Source: JBMOPD01 sp049323615 (GTDB lineage Bacteria; Bacillota; Desulfotomaculia; Desulfotomaculales; Desulfocucumaceae). From it: a stretch of 64,000 nt of DNA. Under the pieces are notes generated by a model. That model saw only the letters and a program-made list of their open reading frames with translations. It was not told where the DNA came from and searched no databases. Positions 8,429 to 17,216 of the stretch are shown one piece after another. The position numbers and the translations under genes are program-made. The stretch spans positions 1 to 64,000 of the forward strand of contig JBMOPD010000031.1 of assembly GCA_049323615.1 (NCBI GenBank), given 5' to 3'. How positions within the stretch are numbered: the first letter of the stretch is position 1; each line of letters opens with the position of its first letter.

Positions 8429-8560
8429 ATGATAGAAAAATTATTTGATATCCCGTTCATTGCCAATCTGGCCCTTTGCGAAAAACAGATCCAGCAGAAT
8501 TACCGCCCGGTTATTGGAGTGCATAAATGGTTTGCACGGCGGCCGGGTACTCTGTTCAGG
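8429..8560 (+). pseudogene. Truncated copy of the DUF1156 methyltransferase 5' end
   Basis: The first 44 codons of the methyltransferase at 4030 are repeated here. The first 57 bases differ at about ten positions, mostly synonymous with one Arg-to-Cys change. The next 75 bases (8486-8560) are identical to 4087-4161. Homology stops at 8561, inside the equivalent of codon 45, and the frame is soon lost. It is a partial second copy, not a functional gene. The mosaic of a diverged and an identical part suggests gene conversion or recombination between two related cassettes. Confidence 0.85.
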
Positions 8561-8630
8561 AACATTGGAGGGTCAGGCCCTTAACTTATTCACTTATTTG
8601 CAGTTTTACCGACGTTTTTCAAAAAATGTA

Positions 8631-8665
8631 AAAAGGCTCCGGACAAAAGCCTCGAAGCCTTTTTT
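8631..8665. terminator. Bidirectional terminator
   Basis: AAAAGGCT (8631-8638) pairs with AGCCTTTT (8656-8663), with nested pairing in the loop. Both strands end in T-runs. On the minus strand it lies about 70 bp after the ABC-transporter ATPase gene that ends at 8735. Confidence 0.6.
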
Positions 8666-8734
8666 ATCCGGCGTCCCGGGAAGGAAGCGCCAATCTCTTA
8701 TACATCTTTTAAATCCTCCGTGTTAGTAAACTGT

Positions 8735-9457
8735 CTATAGAATTTGCGATAGAAACTTTTGGGTTCGCTCCATTCGGGGTTTTTGGAACAAGTCGGCCGG
8801 TGTGCCTTCCTCAATAATTCTGCCCTCATCCATCATCACAATATTATCCGCCACTTCTTTGGCAAAGCCCATTTCATGGGTGACCACCACCATGGTCATT
8901 CCTTCCCGGGCCAACTCCTTCATCACCTGCAATACCTCGCCTACCAGTTCCGGGTCCAGCGCCGAGGTAGGCTCGTCGAACAACATGATTTCAGGATTCA
9001 TGGCCAGCGCCCTTGCTATGGCCACTCTTTGCTTTTGCCCGCCGGAGAGTTGAGCGGGGTAGGTGCCGGCCTTGTCGGACAGACCCACCTTTTCCAAAAG
9101 GAGCAGCGCCTTTTCAATCGCCTCTTTCCGAAGTATCTTCTTAACGTAAATGGGCGCCTCAATTATGTTTTCCAGGGCGGTCTTGTGTGGGAACAAATTA
9201 AAGTGCTGGAATACCATGCCCACATTCTGTCGGATTTTATTAAGATCATCCTTTTTGGGCTCTACACTTTTCCCCATGATGATAATTTCGCCGCTATCCT
9301 TAATCTCTAGGAAATTAATACATCTTAACAGGGTACTCTTGCCTGAACCGCTTGGCCCGATCAACACCACTACCTGGCGTTTACTTACTTCGAGATTAAT
9401 ATCCTTTAATACGTGGAGTGTCCCAAAGTGCTTGTTGAGGCCATTTATCCGGATCAA
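8735..9457 (-). CDS. Polar amino acid ABC transporter, ATPase
   Basis: 240 residues, a complete ABC ATPase of the GlnQ/HisP type: Walker [11 protein letters not shown]-loop FQHFNLFPH, signature LSGGQKQR, Walker [11 protein letters not shown]-loop VVTHEMGFA. It energises uptake of an amino acid by the permease encoded just upstream; the two genes overlap by 4 bp. It is the last gene of the minus-strand operon binding protein, permease, ATPase. The substrate cannot be read from the ATPase; the PucR neighbour and the catabolic genes suggest the substrate of that pathway. Confidence 0.92.
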   Translation of the reverse strand: MIRINGLNKHFGTLHVLKDINLEVSKRQVVVLIGPSGSGKSTLLRCINFLEIKDSGEIIIMGKSVEPKKDDLNKIRQNVGMVFQHFNLFPHKTALENIIEAPIYVKKILRKEAIEKALLLLEKVGLSDKAGTYPAQLSGGQKQRVAIARALAMNPEIMLFDEPTSALDPELVGEVLQVMKELAREGMTMVVVTHEMGFAKEVADNIVMMDEGRIIEEGTPADLFQKPRMERTQKFLSQIL

Positions 9458-10125
9458 TTGGCGCCCACCCCCGATTTTTCCACGTTCAGTTTCAACTCCA
9501 ATTTATTGACCAGGAACGTAAATATGATAACCAGGACCAGGTAGTAGAAACCTGCCACCAAATACGTTTCAAAGGGCTGGAAGTTCTCAGCCTGGGCATA
9601 AAGGGCCGTACCGTATATTTCTGCCACGCCGAGGTAAGCCACCAGGGATGAATCCTTCAGGCCGATAATAAACTGGTTGCCTAAAGGCGGTATGGCCCGT
9701 TTAAAGGCCTGGGGCAGGATGATGCGCCGCATGGCCAGCGGATAGCTCATCCCCAGCGAGCGGGCGGCCTCCATCTGCCCACGGTCAATGGACTGGATGG
9801 TGCCGCGGAATATTTCCGCAATGTAGGCGCCGGCGTGGATCGCTAGGGCCAGGGATCCCGCCCAGAAGGCGGGGAGCACCACAATTTTAATGATGCCGAA
9901 GTACAGAAACATCAGCTGGACAATGAGCGGTGTACCCCGGATAATGGTGATGTACAGTTGGGCGATGCCGTATAGCAGGCGGTTCCCGGATATTTTAAAG
10001 AAGGCAAATACCAGCCCGATAAACATGGCCAGAACCAGTGAGACAATGGTTAGTTTCAGGGTAACGGCCGTTGCATTCGTGAAGGCCAGAAAGTTTTCCA
10101 GAAAAATTTTGTACATTGCCTCCAT
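9454..10125 (-). CDS. Polar amino acid ABC transporter, permease
   Basis: 223 residues with about five hydrophobic segments and the HisM/GlnP permease EAA loop ([20 protein letters not shown]) that docks on the ATPase. A single permease gene means a homodimeric channel, as in GlnHPQ systems. The start ATG at 10125 lies 5 bases after GAGGTGA on the minus strand; the second Met is a weaker choice. The stop overlaps the ATPase gene by 4 bp, so the two are coupled, while a strong hairpin separates it from the binding-protein gene. Confidence 0.92.
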   Translation of the reverse strand: MEAMYKIFLENFLAFTNATAVTLKLTIVSLVLAMFIGLVFAFFKISGNRLLYGIAQLYITIIRGTPLIVQLMFLYFGIIKIVVLPAFWAGSLALAIHAGAYIAEIFRGTIQSIDRGQMEAARSLGMSYPLAMRRIILPQAFKRAIPPLGNQFIIGLKDSSLVAYLGVAEIYGTALYAQAENFQPFETYLVAGFYYLVLVIIFTFLVNKLELKLNVEKSGVGAN

Positions 10126-10146
10126 CTAGTCACCTCATCAAACGTA

Positions 10147-10172
10147 AGGGCGCGTTCATATTAACGCGCCCT
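10147..10172. promoter_or_regulatory. Intercistronic hairpin between binding protein and permease
   Basis: A perfect 10-bp stem (10147-10156 with 10163-10172) closes a 6-base loop in the 64-bp gap. Hairpins at this position often stabilise the upstream mRNA or partly terminate, giving excess binding protein over permease; that role is inferred. Confidence 0.6.
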
Positions 10173-10189
10173 GTTTTCATCGCCCTTTA

Positions 10190-10978
10190 TTATTCACCCA
10201 GGATGCTGCGCTTGAACCACTTTTTACTGATTTTATCATAGGTGCCGTCTTTAATCATCTCTTCAAGGGCCGTGTTTATCTTTTTCAAAAGTTCGGTATT
10301 ACCTTTATTCACGGGGATAGCCATTTCGTCCACCCACAGTGGCTTGCCTACATCTTTAATCTTCAAGCCGTTGTTAATGGCCATGACACCCACCAACTGG
10401 TCGGTGATAACGGCGTTAATCCGGCCGGTTGGCAAATCCTGCAGGGCGATAACGTCGCTGTCATATCCAATGACCTTGTCCTCGCCGGTGTACTTTAAGG
10501 CCACGTCTCTAAAAGTACTTGCCTTGACAACACCGATTTTTTTGCCCTTCATGTCATCCGCTGTTTTGATGGTATCATTGTCGGCGCTGACGAAAACCTG
10601 GGCGCCGGATCGGTAGTATGGCCGCGAGAAGTCAACTTGCTCCTTACGTTTTTCTGTAATGGCCATGCTCCCGATGATGGCATCGTACTTGCCCGCCTTA
10701 AGCCCCTGGATGATGGTCTCCCACGGATTGGTTACGGGATTGGGATCCATGCCCGTGCGCTTGGCAATTTCTTCGCCGATTTCCACGTCAAAGCCGACCA
10801 GTTTGTCACCTTCTTTATAGTTAAAGGGTTTATACATTCCGCTCATGGCGTAAGTGAACTTAGCCTTTTCCTTATTGCCATTTGCTGCTTCCTTCTTATC
10901 TCCGCAACCGGTGAGCAGGGCAATCGATAAAATCATAAATCCCAAAAGATAAAACATTCTTTTCATCTTTATAACCAT
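10190..10978 (-). CDS. Amino acid ABC transporter, substrate-binding lipoprotein
   Basis: 262 residues. A lipoprotein signal peptide ends in the lipobox LLTGC (Cys25), so the mature protein is tethered to the outer face of the membrane. The rest is a family 3 periplasmic-binding fold: GFDVEIGEEIAKRTG near the N-terminus, then DAIIGSMAITEKRKEQVDFS, the family 3 signature region. It captures an amino acid for the permease and ATPase downstream. The ATG at 10978 follows AAGGAGG by nine bases. A candidate PucR operator lies about 110 bp upstream. Confidence 0.9.
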   Translation of the reverse strand: MVIKMKRMFYLLGFMILSIALLTGCGDKKEAANGNKEKAKFTYAMSGMYKPFNYKEGDKLVGFDVEIGEEIAKRTGMDPNPVTNPWETIIQGLKAGKYDAIIGSMAITEKRKEQVDFSRPYYRSGAQVFVSADNDTIKTADDMKGKKIGVVKASTFRDVALKYTGEDKVIGYDSDVIALQDLPTGRINAVITDQLVGVMAINNGLKIKDVGKPLWVDEMAIPVNKGNTELLKKINTALEEMIKDGTYDKISKKWFKRSILGE

Positions 10979-11083
10979 TCCTTTTTCCCTCCTTAGATTT
11001 TTTAATTTTTAATATTTTCATAATTATAGCGATAAATATTTTAAAAAAACATAAGTCATTTAGTACAAATTTTATTTCAAAAA

Positions 11084-11100
11084 TAGTACATGTTGTATAA
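11084..11100 (-). promoter_or_regulatory. Candidate PucR operator upstream of the transporter
   Basis: On the plus strand TAGTAC-N5-GTATAA. Read on the minus strand, with flanks (11080-11104), it matches the sequence at 13025-13049 in about 21 of 25 positions, including GGATTTATACAA. The rest of the 325-bp gap 10979-11304 is AT-rich and holds the regulator's terminator; no other gene is visible. Confidence 0.55.
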
Positions 11101-11157
11101 ATCCACTCTTAATAAGAAGTGAAGATGTGTAATCTCCCTTAAAACCTCCTTTTTAGA

Positions 11158-11200
11158 ACAATAAAAGCCCTAATCCACTTACTTCACGGCAGCAGGGCTT
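11158..11200 (-). terminator. Terminator of the pucR-type gene
   Basis: AAGCCCT (11165-11171) pairs with AGGGCTT (11194-11200). On the minus strand the stem is followed by TTTATTGTT, so it can end transcription of the regulator gene that stops at 11305. Confidence 0.5.
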
Positions 11201-11304
11201 CTTTGGCCGGGGGATACTTCTTTGTATCGAATGTTCAATAATTATCAGGCAATCGCGATTGTCAATTTGTGAATCTTACTATAACATAATTGATTTAATG
11301 TCGT

Positions 11305-12951
11305 CTACTCCAGGGTCTCAAGGAATTTACGGATATAAATGGCTATTTGCATCTGGATTCTGTGGTGGTGGTTTTTCAAATTCATGCCTGTTTTCGCTTC
11401 AATTCTGCCCAGCCTGTATTTCAGGGTGTGCCTGTGGATAAAGAGTGCGCTGGCGGTTTGCTGTATGTTTTCATTCAAAGCCAGATAGGTTTCTAATGTT
11501 TCTATTAATTGTTTACCATGCTTGCGGTCATATTCTATTAAATCCCCCAGAACATTGTGGCACATGACCCGCAAGTCAACCTTTTGTTCGTATAATTCTA
11601 TGAGCCAGTGAAAGATGCCCAGGTCGGCGTAAAAGCAAATCTGGTTGTGCTGTTTCAGGAAATGCCCGAATTTAAGGGCTAACTCCGCTTCTTCCGCGCA
11701 CTTGGACAGCTTGTCGATGGAGCGGCGGTTATTTCCTATACCAATAACGATCTTACTGTTTGGCGCATATGCGTCCCATCTTTCTTTAATTTTTTCAGCG
11801 GCTGACATTGTTTCTTCCCGGGATAGTGTTCCGCCTTCAAGCAGCAGAACTAATGAATCATGCCTCATTTTGGCAAAAACTTTAATGTTTCCTTCATTAA
11901 AAACCTGTTTGGCAGTTTCATAAAGTCTATACAAATAATCTTTTACCCGGGATTCATTATGCTCGGTAAGTTCAATGCAGAGTTTTATTAATAAGACATT
12001 ATGCAGCTTGGAAAAGTCGAAACCCATTAATTTGCCTCTTTCTGTAATCATGGATGCCTTTATCCACTTACCGGCCAGGATTTCCTCCAGGAAGTCACCC
12101 TGCATCCTCCATTCCGTTTCTTCTATGGCCTTTAATTTTAGAAATTCCAATGCACACACCATGGCGGCATGTCCAACTGATATCCGGTCAAGTTCACTAA
12201 AACCCCGGAGCGGTTTAATCAGAACGATAAACCCGTAATTTTTACCGTCGGCAGTTACGGGCGCGGCAATATTGACCATGGTCTCGGACTCATATAATGA
12301 TTCGAAATAAACAATTTCATGCTTATCCATTACGGCTGCCAAAACCTTGGACTTAAAGGGACCAAGTATTTCATTCTGATACTCGGCGGAAACAGTGTGG
12401 ACGCTATGCCGGGCTAGAAGTTCCCAATGAACATCGTAAATCGATATGCTGCTGCTGGTCCGCGCCGCCAGCAGTTCGGCAATGGAAGAGAAACCTTTGT
12501 TCGAAAGCACCGGTTGAAGAAGTTCTTGGTGAATATTTTCGGAAAAATCCAGCAGTTCGTAGCGTCTATGAACAATTCTTTGCAGTATTGGGCGGGTAAT
12601 ATCGGAAAAGTTCAGGGAATTGGGAAGTTCAATGAGGGGTAATTGATACCTGTCTGCCTGATCAATAAACTCCCGGGTAATTTCCGGCAGGTAAAACCCC
12701 GTTAAGATGGCTACTCCCGCCAGTTTCCTTTCGGCCAGACTTTTTATGAAGCGGGCTTTTTTATCAGACTGTCCTTCAAGACCGTAAGCGGTGGTAATTA
12801 AAAATTCGCCTTCGGCCAGCCTGTTAGTGTCTTCCAGAACCTCCACGATAGTAACCCACTTAATGATGTTGTCGAGACCGGCTTTTCCAGCGAGAAGCCT
12901 GCCCGATTTAAGGGCAGTATTTTCTAGTGCCTCCCGAACTGAAAGGGTCAT
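11305..12951 (-). CDS. PucR-family transcriptional regulator
   Basis: 548 residues. The N-terminal PucR domain spans about 1-125 (LSVREALEN, WVTIVEVLED, GEFLITTAYGL). A middle GAF/GGDEF-like ligand-sensing region follows, and a C-terminal HTH_30 domain ends the protein (ALFIHRHTLKYRLGRIEAKTG). Family members are usually activators that respond to purines, amino acids or their breakdown products. The gene is divergent from the aminotransferase at 13151 and convergent in function with the ABC operon downstream; a dyad before both target operons suggests direct control. The ATG at 12951 follows GGAGGTGGG. Confidence 0.88.
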   Translation of the reverse strand: MTLSVREALENTALKSGRLLAGKAGLDNIIKWVTIVEVLEDTNRLAEGEFLITTAYGLEGQSDKKARFIKSLAERKLAGVAILTGFYLPEITREFIDQADRYQLPLIELPNSLNFSDITRPILQRIVHRRYELLDFSENIHQELLQPVLSNKGFSSIAELLAARTSSSISIYDVHWELLARHSVHTVSAEYQNEILGPFKSKVLAAVMDKHEIVYFESLYESETMVNIAAPVTADGKNYGFIVLIKPLRGFSELDRISVGHAAMVCALEFLKLKAIEETEWRMQGDFLEEILAGKWIKASMITERGKLMGFDFSKLHNVLLIKLCIELTEHNESRVKDYLYRLYETAKQVFNEGNIKVFAKMRHDSLVLLLEGGTLSREETMSAAEKIKERWDAYAPNSKIVIGIGNNRRSIDKLSKCAEEAELALKFGHFLKQHNQICFYADLGIFHWLIELYEQKVDLRVMCHNVLGDLIEYDRKHGKQLIETLETYLALNENIQQTASALFIHRHTLKYRLGRIEAKTGMNLKNHHHRIQMQIAIYIRKFLETLE

Positions 12952-13028
12952 TGCCCCACCTCCGGTTGTAAATACAGAATTACCCGTTTTTTAAAAAAGA
13001 AATTATATTATTTTATTATACATGGGAT

Positions 13029-13045
13029 TTATACAAAACGTATAA
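13029..13045 (+). promoter_or_regulatory. Candidate PucR operator in the divergent promoter region
   Basis: A perfect dyad TTATAC-N5-GTATAA lies between the divergent regulator and aminotransferase genes. With its flanks (13025-13049) it is closely repeated upstream of the ABC operon on the minus strand. The position allows autoregulation as well as activation of the catabolic genes. A second inverted repeat, TATAG-N4-CTATA, lies near 13104-13117. Confidence 0.6.
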
Positions 13046-13150
13046 TTTTTAAATAAAAAATAGGCGCTTTTGACGAATGGAATTATGCACCTCATTTACA
13101 TATAGTTTTCTATAAAAGAAGTCTCCATTTACATAAAGGCAGGTAGTTAA

Positions 13151-14548
13151 ATGGAAAGAAGATCAAATGTAATCAAGCCCGACCTGTTAAAGGAATATCC
13201 CATGGTTTCCCACGGCAAAGGCATCTACTTATATGATATACAGGGAAAGCGTTACCTCGACGGCTGTTCAGGGGCCCTTGTGGCCAATATCGGGCATGGC
13301 AATGTCCATGTTCTCAAGGCCATGCGTGATCAAACCCAAAAGGTGGCCTTCACGTACAGATCTCAATTTACCAATCAGCCGTCCGAGGAACTTGCCAGGA
13401 CACTGGCCTGCCTTGCACCCGGCGATTTGAATTGGGTCTTTTTTGTTAACAGCGGTTCAGAGGCCACGGAAACGGCAATGAAAATAGCCATACAATACTG
13501 GCAGGAAAAAGGTTGCCCCACTAAAAACCGGGTCATCTCGCGCTGGATGAGTTACCATGGTATTACGATGGGTGCCCTATCGATGTCCGGCCACAAGGCC
13601 CGCAGAAAACCTTTTGTTCAGCTTTTACAGGATTACCCAGTGGCGCTGCCGCCTTATTGTTATCGCTGTCCCCTGGGGAAAAAACACCCTGATTGTAATC
13701 TCCTTTGTGCCGGTGAGTTGGAAAGGTCCATCCAGCTCATCGGCCCGGAAAACATTGCCGCCTTTATTTTTGAACCGGTTATAGGCGCTTCAGGGGGAGC
13801 CATTGTTCCCCCTGAAGGGTATCATGAAAAAGTTGTAGAGATATGCAGGCGGTACAACGTGCTGATTATAGCAGATGAAGTGATGACGGGTTTTGGCAGG
13901 ACCGGTAAAATGTTTGCCGTCGAACACTGGGGGATTGAACCTGATATCATGGCCATCGGCAAAGGATTAAGCGGAGGATATACGCCTATTGCCGCAACCA
14001 TGGTGAGCGATCAAATCATTCAGACCATTATAAAAGGAACAGCTTCCATCATGAGCGGACATACGTTTAGTGCCAATCCCCTGTCTTCTGCTGTGGCGCT
14101 TTCGGTTGTAAATTATATTTTAAATCACCAGCTGGTTGAAAAAGCAGGCAAAAATTCCAAGTATATGGAAAATAAATTACGCCGACTTGCACAAAAACAC
14201 CCCATAACTGGAGACATTCGCGGCATGGGAATGATGTGGGGCATTGAACTGGTCAGGGATTTTGCAACCAGGGAACCTTTTGAAGATACGGCGGGGGTAG
14301 CCGGAATGATTATAAACCAAGCCATGGATAATGGGTTGATCATTTACAACGCCAGCGGAGGTTTTGTGGGCCCTGCGGGGGCGGCCTTTATGGTTGCCCC
14401 GCCGCTATCAATTACCATCAGGGAGATCGATATGCTTGTGAACCTGCTTGATCTGACCCTCGACCAGGTAGAAAGCCAGCTTGCCGATCATATTTCACAT
14501 CGGTATCCCAAAACCATTTTAAAGAAAGAGGTTGGTACCAATGAATGA
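13151..14548 (+). CDS. Class III PLP-dependent aminotransferase
   Basis: 465 residues, normal for omega-aminotransferases. Visible landmarks: GSEATETAMK (phosphate binding), ADEVMTGFGRTG (Asp for the pyridine nitrogen) and the Schiff-base Lys in AIGKGLSGGYTP. It also has a family-typical cysteine-containing loop (YCYRCPLGKKHPDCNLLC). It removes an amino group, often a terminal one, to a keto acid. The exact substrate is unknown; the CoA-transferase that follows suggests that the product, directly or after another step, is activated as a 3-oxo or other short acid. It is the first gene of the plus-strand PucR-linked operon. Confidence 0.85.
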   Translation: MERRSNVIKPDLLKEYPMVSHGKGIYLYDIQGKRYLDGCSGALVANIGHGNVHVLKAMRDQTQKVAFTYRSQFTNQPSEELARTLACLAPGDLNWVFFVNSGSEATETAMKIAIQYWQEKGCPTKNRVISRWMSYHGITMGALSMSGHKARRKPFVQLLQDYPVALPPYCYRCPLGKKHPDCNLLCAGELERSIQLIGPENIAAFIFEPVIGASGGAIVPPEGYHEKVVEICRRYNVLIIADEVMTGFGRTGKMFAVEHWGIEPDIMAIGKGLSGGYTPIAATMVSDQIIQTIIKGTASIMSGHTFSANPLSSAVALSVVNYILNHQLVEKAGKNSKYMENKLRRLAQKHPITGDIRGMGMMWGIELVRDFATREPFEDTAGVAGMIINQAMDNGLIIYNASGGFVGPAGAAFMVAPPLSITIREIDMLVNLLDLTLDQVESQLADHISHRYPKTILKKEVGTNE

Positions 14549-15254
14549 AAGGGAACTGGCGTTATCCAAGGTTACCACCCTGGAGGAAGCCCTGAAACAT
14601 ATTCATGACGGGACCGTTTTAATGTACGGCGGTTTCGGAGGAATCGGCACCCCGCCTGCTTTAATCGAGGGTCTCCTGAAAAAAGGTGTTAAGGATCTAT
14701 TTTTAATCGGCAATGATACCGGCTTTCCCGGTGTGGGCATCGGCCGTTTGGTAACCGCGGGGCGGGTTAAGAAAATTATTACTTCGCACATCGGATCCAA
14801 CCCTTTTGCTGGTGAATTGATGCACAGGGGGGAGCTGGAAGTTGAATTCAGTCCCCAAGGCACGCTGGCCGAGCGGATAAGAGCAGGGGGCATGGGACTG
14901 GGCGGCATTCTAACCGATGTAGGGATCGGTACCGTGGTTGAGGAAGGGAAGCAGAAAATCACGATTAACGGTAAGGAATACCTGGTGGAAACCGCGCTCA
15001 CGGCCGAAGTGGCCATTGTCCATGCGGACAAAGCGGATACTTTTGGTAATTTAACCTATATACGCAGCGGAAGAAATTTCAATCCCCTGGTGGCCATGGC
15101 TGCTGACATTACCATAGCCGAAGCCGATGAGATTGTTCCCCTGGGATCGCTGGATCCTGAAGCCGTTATAACGCCCGGGATTTACGTTAATTTGGTAATA
15201 CCCTCTCAGGGAGTGAATTGGAAATGGGCATGGGAAGAGAAAAAAGAGACCTGA
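14541..15254 (+). CDS. CoA-transferase, alpha subunit (AtoD-like)
   Basis: 237 residues, a family I CoA-transferase A subunit with the glycine-rich GGFGGIGTPPALI motif and the conserved NDTGFPGVGIG region. It moves CoA between acyl-CoA and a free acid, forming a complex with the B subunit encoded next. I chose ATG 14541, which overlaps the aminotransferase end by 8 bp and follows AAAGAGG; a TTG at 14532 is less likely. Substrates cannot be fixed; acetoacetate-, butyrate- or 3-oxoacid-type enzymes all look alike at this level. Confidence 0.88.
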   Translation: MNERELALSKVTTLEEALKHIHDGTVLMYGGFGGIGTPPALIEGLLKKGVKDLFLIGNDTGFPGVGIGRLVTAGRVKKIITSHIGSNPFAGELMHRGELEVEFSPQGTLAERIRAGGMGLGGILTDVGIGTVVEEGKQKITINGKEYLVETALTAEVAIVHADKADTFGNLTYIRSGRNFNPLVAMAADITIAEADEIVPLGSLDPEAVITPGIYVNLVIPSQGVNWKWAWEEKKET

Positions 15255-15883
15255 TAGCCCGGCGGGCCGCCCGGGAACTTAAAAACGGAATGATTGTAAA
15301 CCTTGGCATCGGCATCCCTACCCTGGTGGCGGATTATGTGCCGGAGGGCATCCATGTTGTTTTTCAGGCCGAAAACGGTATCCTGGGCTACGGAAAGAGC
15401 CCGCGGAAGGGAGAAGAAGATCCTTTTTTGTGCAATGCGGGCGGACTGCCCATTACGTTAATGGATGAGGCGTCCTATTTTGACAGCACGGTGGCCTTCG
15501 GCATGATCCGCCGCGGCCTGCTGGATATTACCTTCCTGGGAGCACTTCAGGTCAATGGGCAGGGAGATCTTGCAAACTGGATCGTACCGGGCAAGAGAGT
15601 GCCGGGTATGGGCGGCGCCATGGAACTGGTCCAGAAAGCGAAGAGGGTTATTGTGACAACCGAACATGTTGCCAGGGACGGTTCGCCTAAAATCGTGCGA
15701 ACTTGTACTTATCCCCTGACCGCCAGGGAATCGGTCAATTTGATTATTACCGATATGGCCGTTATTGAAGTAACCGGTACCGGCCTTGTATTAAAGGAAG
15801 TTGCCGCGGAGTATAGGCCTGGCGACGTGGTGCGGGCTACGGATGCACCGTTAATGATTCCCGATCAGGTGGGAGAATTTTAG
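15224..15883 (+). CDS. CoA-transferase, beta subunit (AtoA-like)
   Basis: 219 residues. The catalytic glutamate that forms the enzyme-CoA thioester is in QAENGILGYG; NLGIGIPTLV near the N-terminus and the GxGGAMEL motif are family-typical. The start lies within the end of the alpha gene; ATG 15224 is ten bases after AGGGAG, with ATG 15230 and TTG 15218 as alternatives. With the alpha subunit it would activate the carbon skeleton produced by the aminotransferase for beta-oxidation or thiolysis. Confidence 0.88.
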   Translation: MGMGREKRDLIARRAARELKNGMIVNLGIGIPTLVADYVPEGIHVVFQAENGILGYGKSPRKGEEDPFLCNAGGLPITLMDEASYFDSTVAFGMIRRGLLDITFLGALQVNGQGDLANWIVPGKRVPGMGGAMELVQKAKRVIVTTEHVARDGSPKIVRTCTYPLTARESVNLIITDMAVIEVTGTGLVLKEVAAEYRPGDVVRATDAPLMIPDQVGEF

Positions 15884-15950
15884 TTGTCAGGAGGTTGAAG
15901 CGTTGCGGGATGCGGTAATTGATGATCCGGTATAAGAAGGAGCATGGAGT

Positions 15951-17216
15951 ATGATAAGAAACAGGATCAGGCAGTGGATCGAAAATCACGCGGATGAAAC
16001 AGTCAATTTTTTATCCATGTTGATTAAGGTTTCAAGTACCGCTGGCTTTGAACGGGAGGCCCAGGATTTAATCGCAGAAAAATTCCACAGCCTGGGCATG
16101 GACGTTGATGTATGGGAACAGGAAGGCGAAGAGCTGACAAAACACCCTTATTTTTTTTCTCCCCGCTCAGACTTCACCGGCAGCCCGAACGTGGTAGGCC
16201 TGTGGAGGGGAACCGGCGGCGGCCGCTCACTGATTATAAACGGCCATATCGACGTTGTGCCGCCCGGCGAACCAGGGCAGTGGACCTGCTCTCCCTGGTC
16301 CGGGCACATCGAGAACGGCAAGATCTTCGGACGCGGGGCCAGCGACATGAAGGGCGGTACAGTATCCTGCCTTCTTGCAGCAGAGGCCCTGCAGGCGCTT
16401 GGTATAAAACTTAAGGGTGATGTAATATTTGAAAGTGTGGTGGAAGAGGAAAGCGGCGGATCCGGCACGCTGGCTTCTATCCTGCGCGGCTACCGTGCCG
16501 ATGCGGCTTTAATTCCCGAACCCTCGGGGATGGCAATTTATCCACAACAGCAGGGATCCATGTGGTTCAGGATAACCGTAAAAGGACTTGTTGCCCATGG
16601 CGGTACCCGTTACCAGGGAGTCAGCGCCATAGAAAAGGCAATGATTGTAATCCGGCAGATTGAGGAAATCGAGAAAAAGAGAAACCTTCGTTTAGTCAAT
16701 GATCCGTTGTACCACGACGTGCCGATACCCGTACCCATCAACATCGGGAAAATCAGTGGGGGAAGCTGGCCGTCCTCGGTGCCCGACCTGGTTACCATGG
16801 AGGGCCGGATGGGGGTTGCCCCGGATGAAACACTGGCCGATGCTCAAAAAGAGCTTGAAGAGACCCTGCTTTCCCTTCGATATACAGATCCCTGGTTCAG
16901 CAAACATCCACCGGCCGTGGAATGGTTTGGGGCACGCTGGCTCCCCGGCAGCATTTCCCCGGATCATCCATTAACCGGCATCCTGACCGGCGCGTACCGC
17001 CAGGTGCTGAATACCGGTCCGGAAATCAAGGCTTCCCCGTGGGGAACTGACGGCGGGTTACTTGCCCAGTTGGCCGGCATACCCACTGTGGTATTCGGCC
17101 CCGGGGTCACTGAAGCAGCCCATTACCCGGATGAATATATCGAATTGAAAAGTATTTTGCAAGCTGCCGAAATCTATGCTCTAACCATCATAGAGTGGTG
17201 TGGTGTGGAGAAGTAA
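15951..17216 (+). CDS. M20-family deacylase/peptidase (ArgE/DapE type)
   Basis: 421 residues. The two-metal site of the M20 family is visible: INGHIDVVPPGEP (His and Asp), GRGASDMKGG (bridging Asp), EEESGGSGT (catalytic Glu and ligand), and a C-terminal His ligand (TEAAHYPDE). It hydrolyses an N-acyl or peptide-like bond to free an amine, and probably supplies the aminotransferase with substrate; this is inference from position. ATG 15951 follows AAGAAGGAG. It is the last gene of the operon. Confidence 0.85.
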   Translation: MIRNRIRQWIENHADETVNFLSMLIKVSSTAGFEREAQDLIAEKFHSLGMDVDVWEQEGEELTKHPYFFSPRSDFTGSPNVVGLWRGTGGGRSLIINGHIDVVPPGEPGQWTCSPWSGHIENGKIFGRGASDMKGGTVSCLLAAEALQALGIKLKGDVIFESVVEEESGGSGTLASILRGYRADAALIPEPSGMAIYPQQQGSMWFRITVKGLVAHGGTRYQGVSAIEKAMIVIRQIEEIEKKRNLRLVNDPLYHDVPIPVPINIGKISGGSWPSSVPDLVTMEGRMGVAPDETLADAQKELEETLLSLRYTDPWFSKHPPAVEWFGARWLPGSISPDHPLTGILTGAYRQVLNTGPEIKASPWGTDGGLLAQLAGIPTVVFGPGVTEAAHYPDEYIELKSILQAAEIYALTIIEWCGVEK

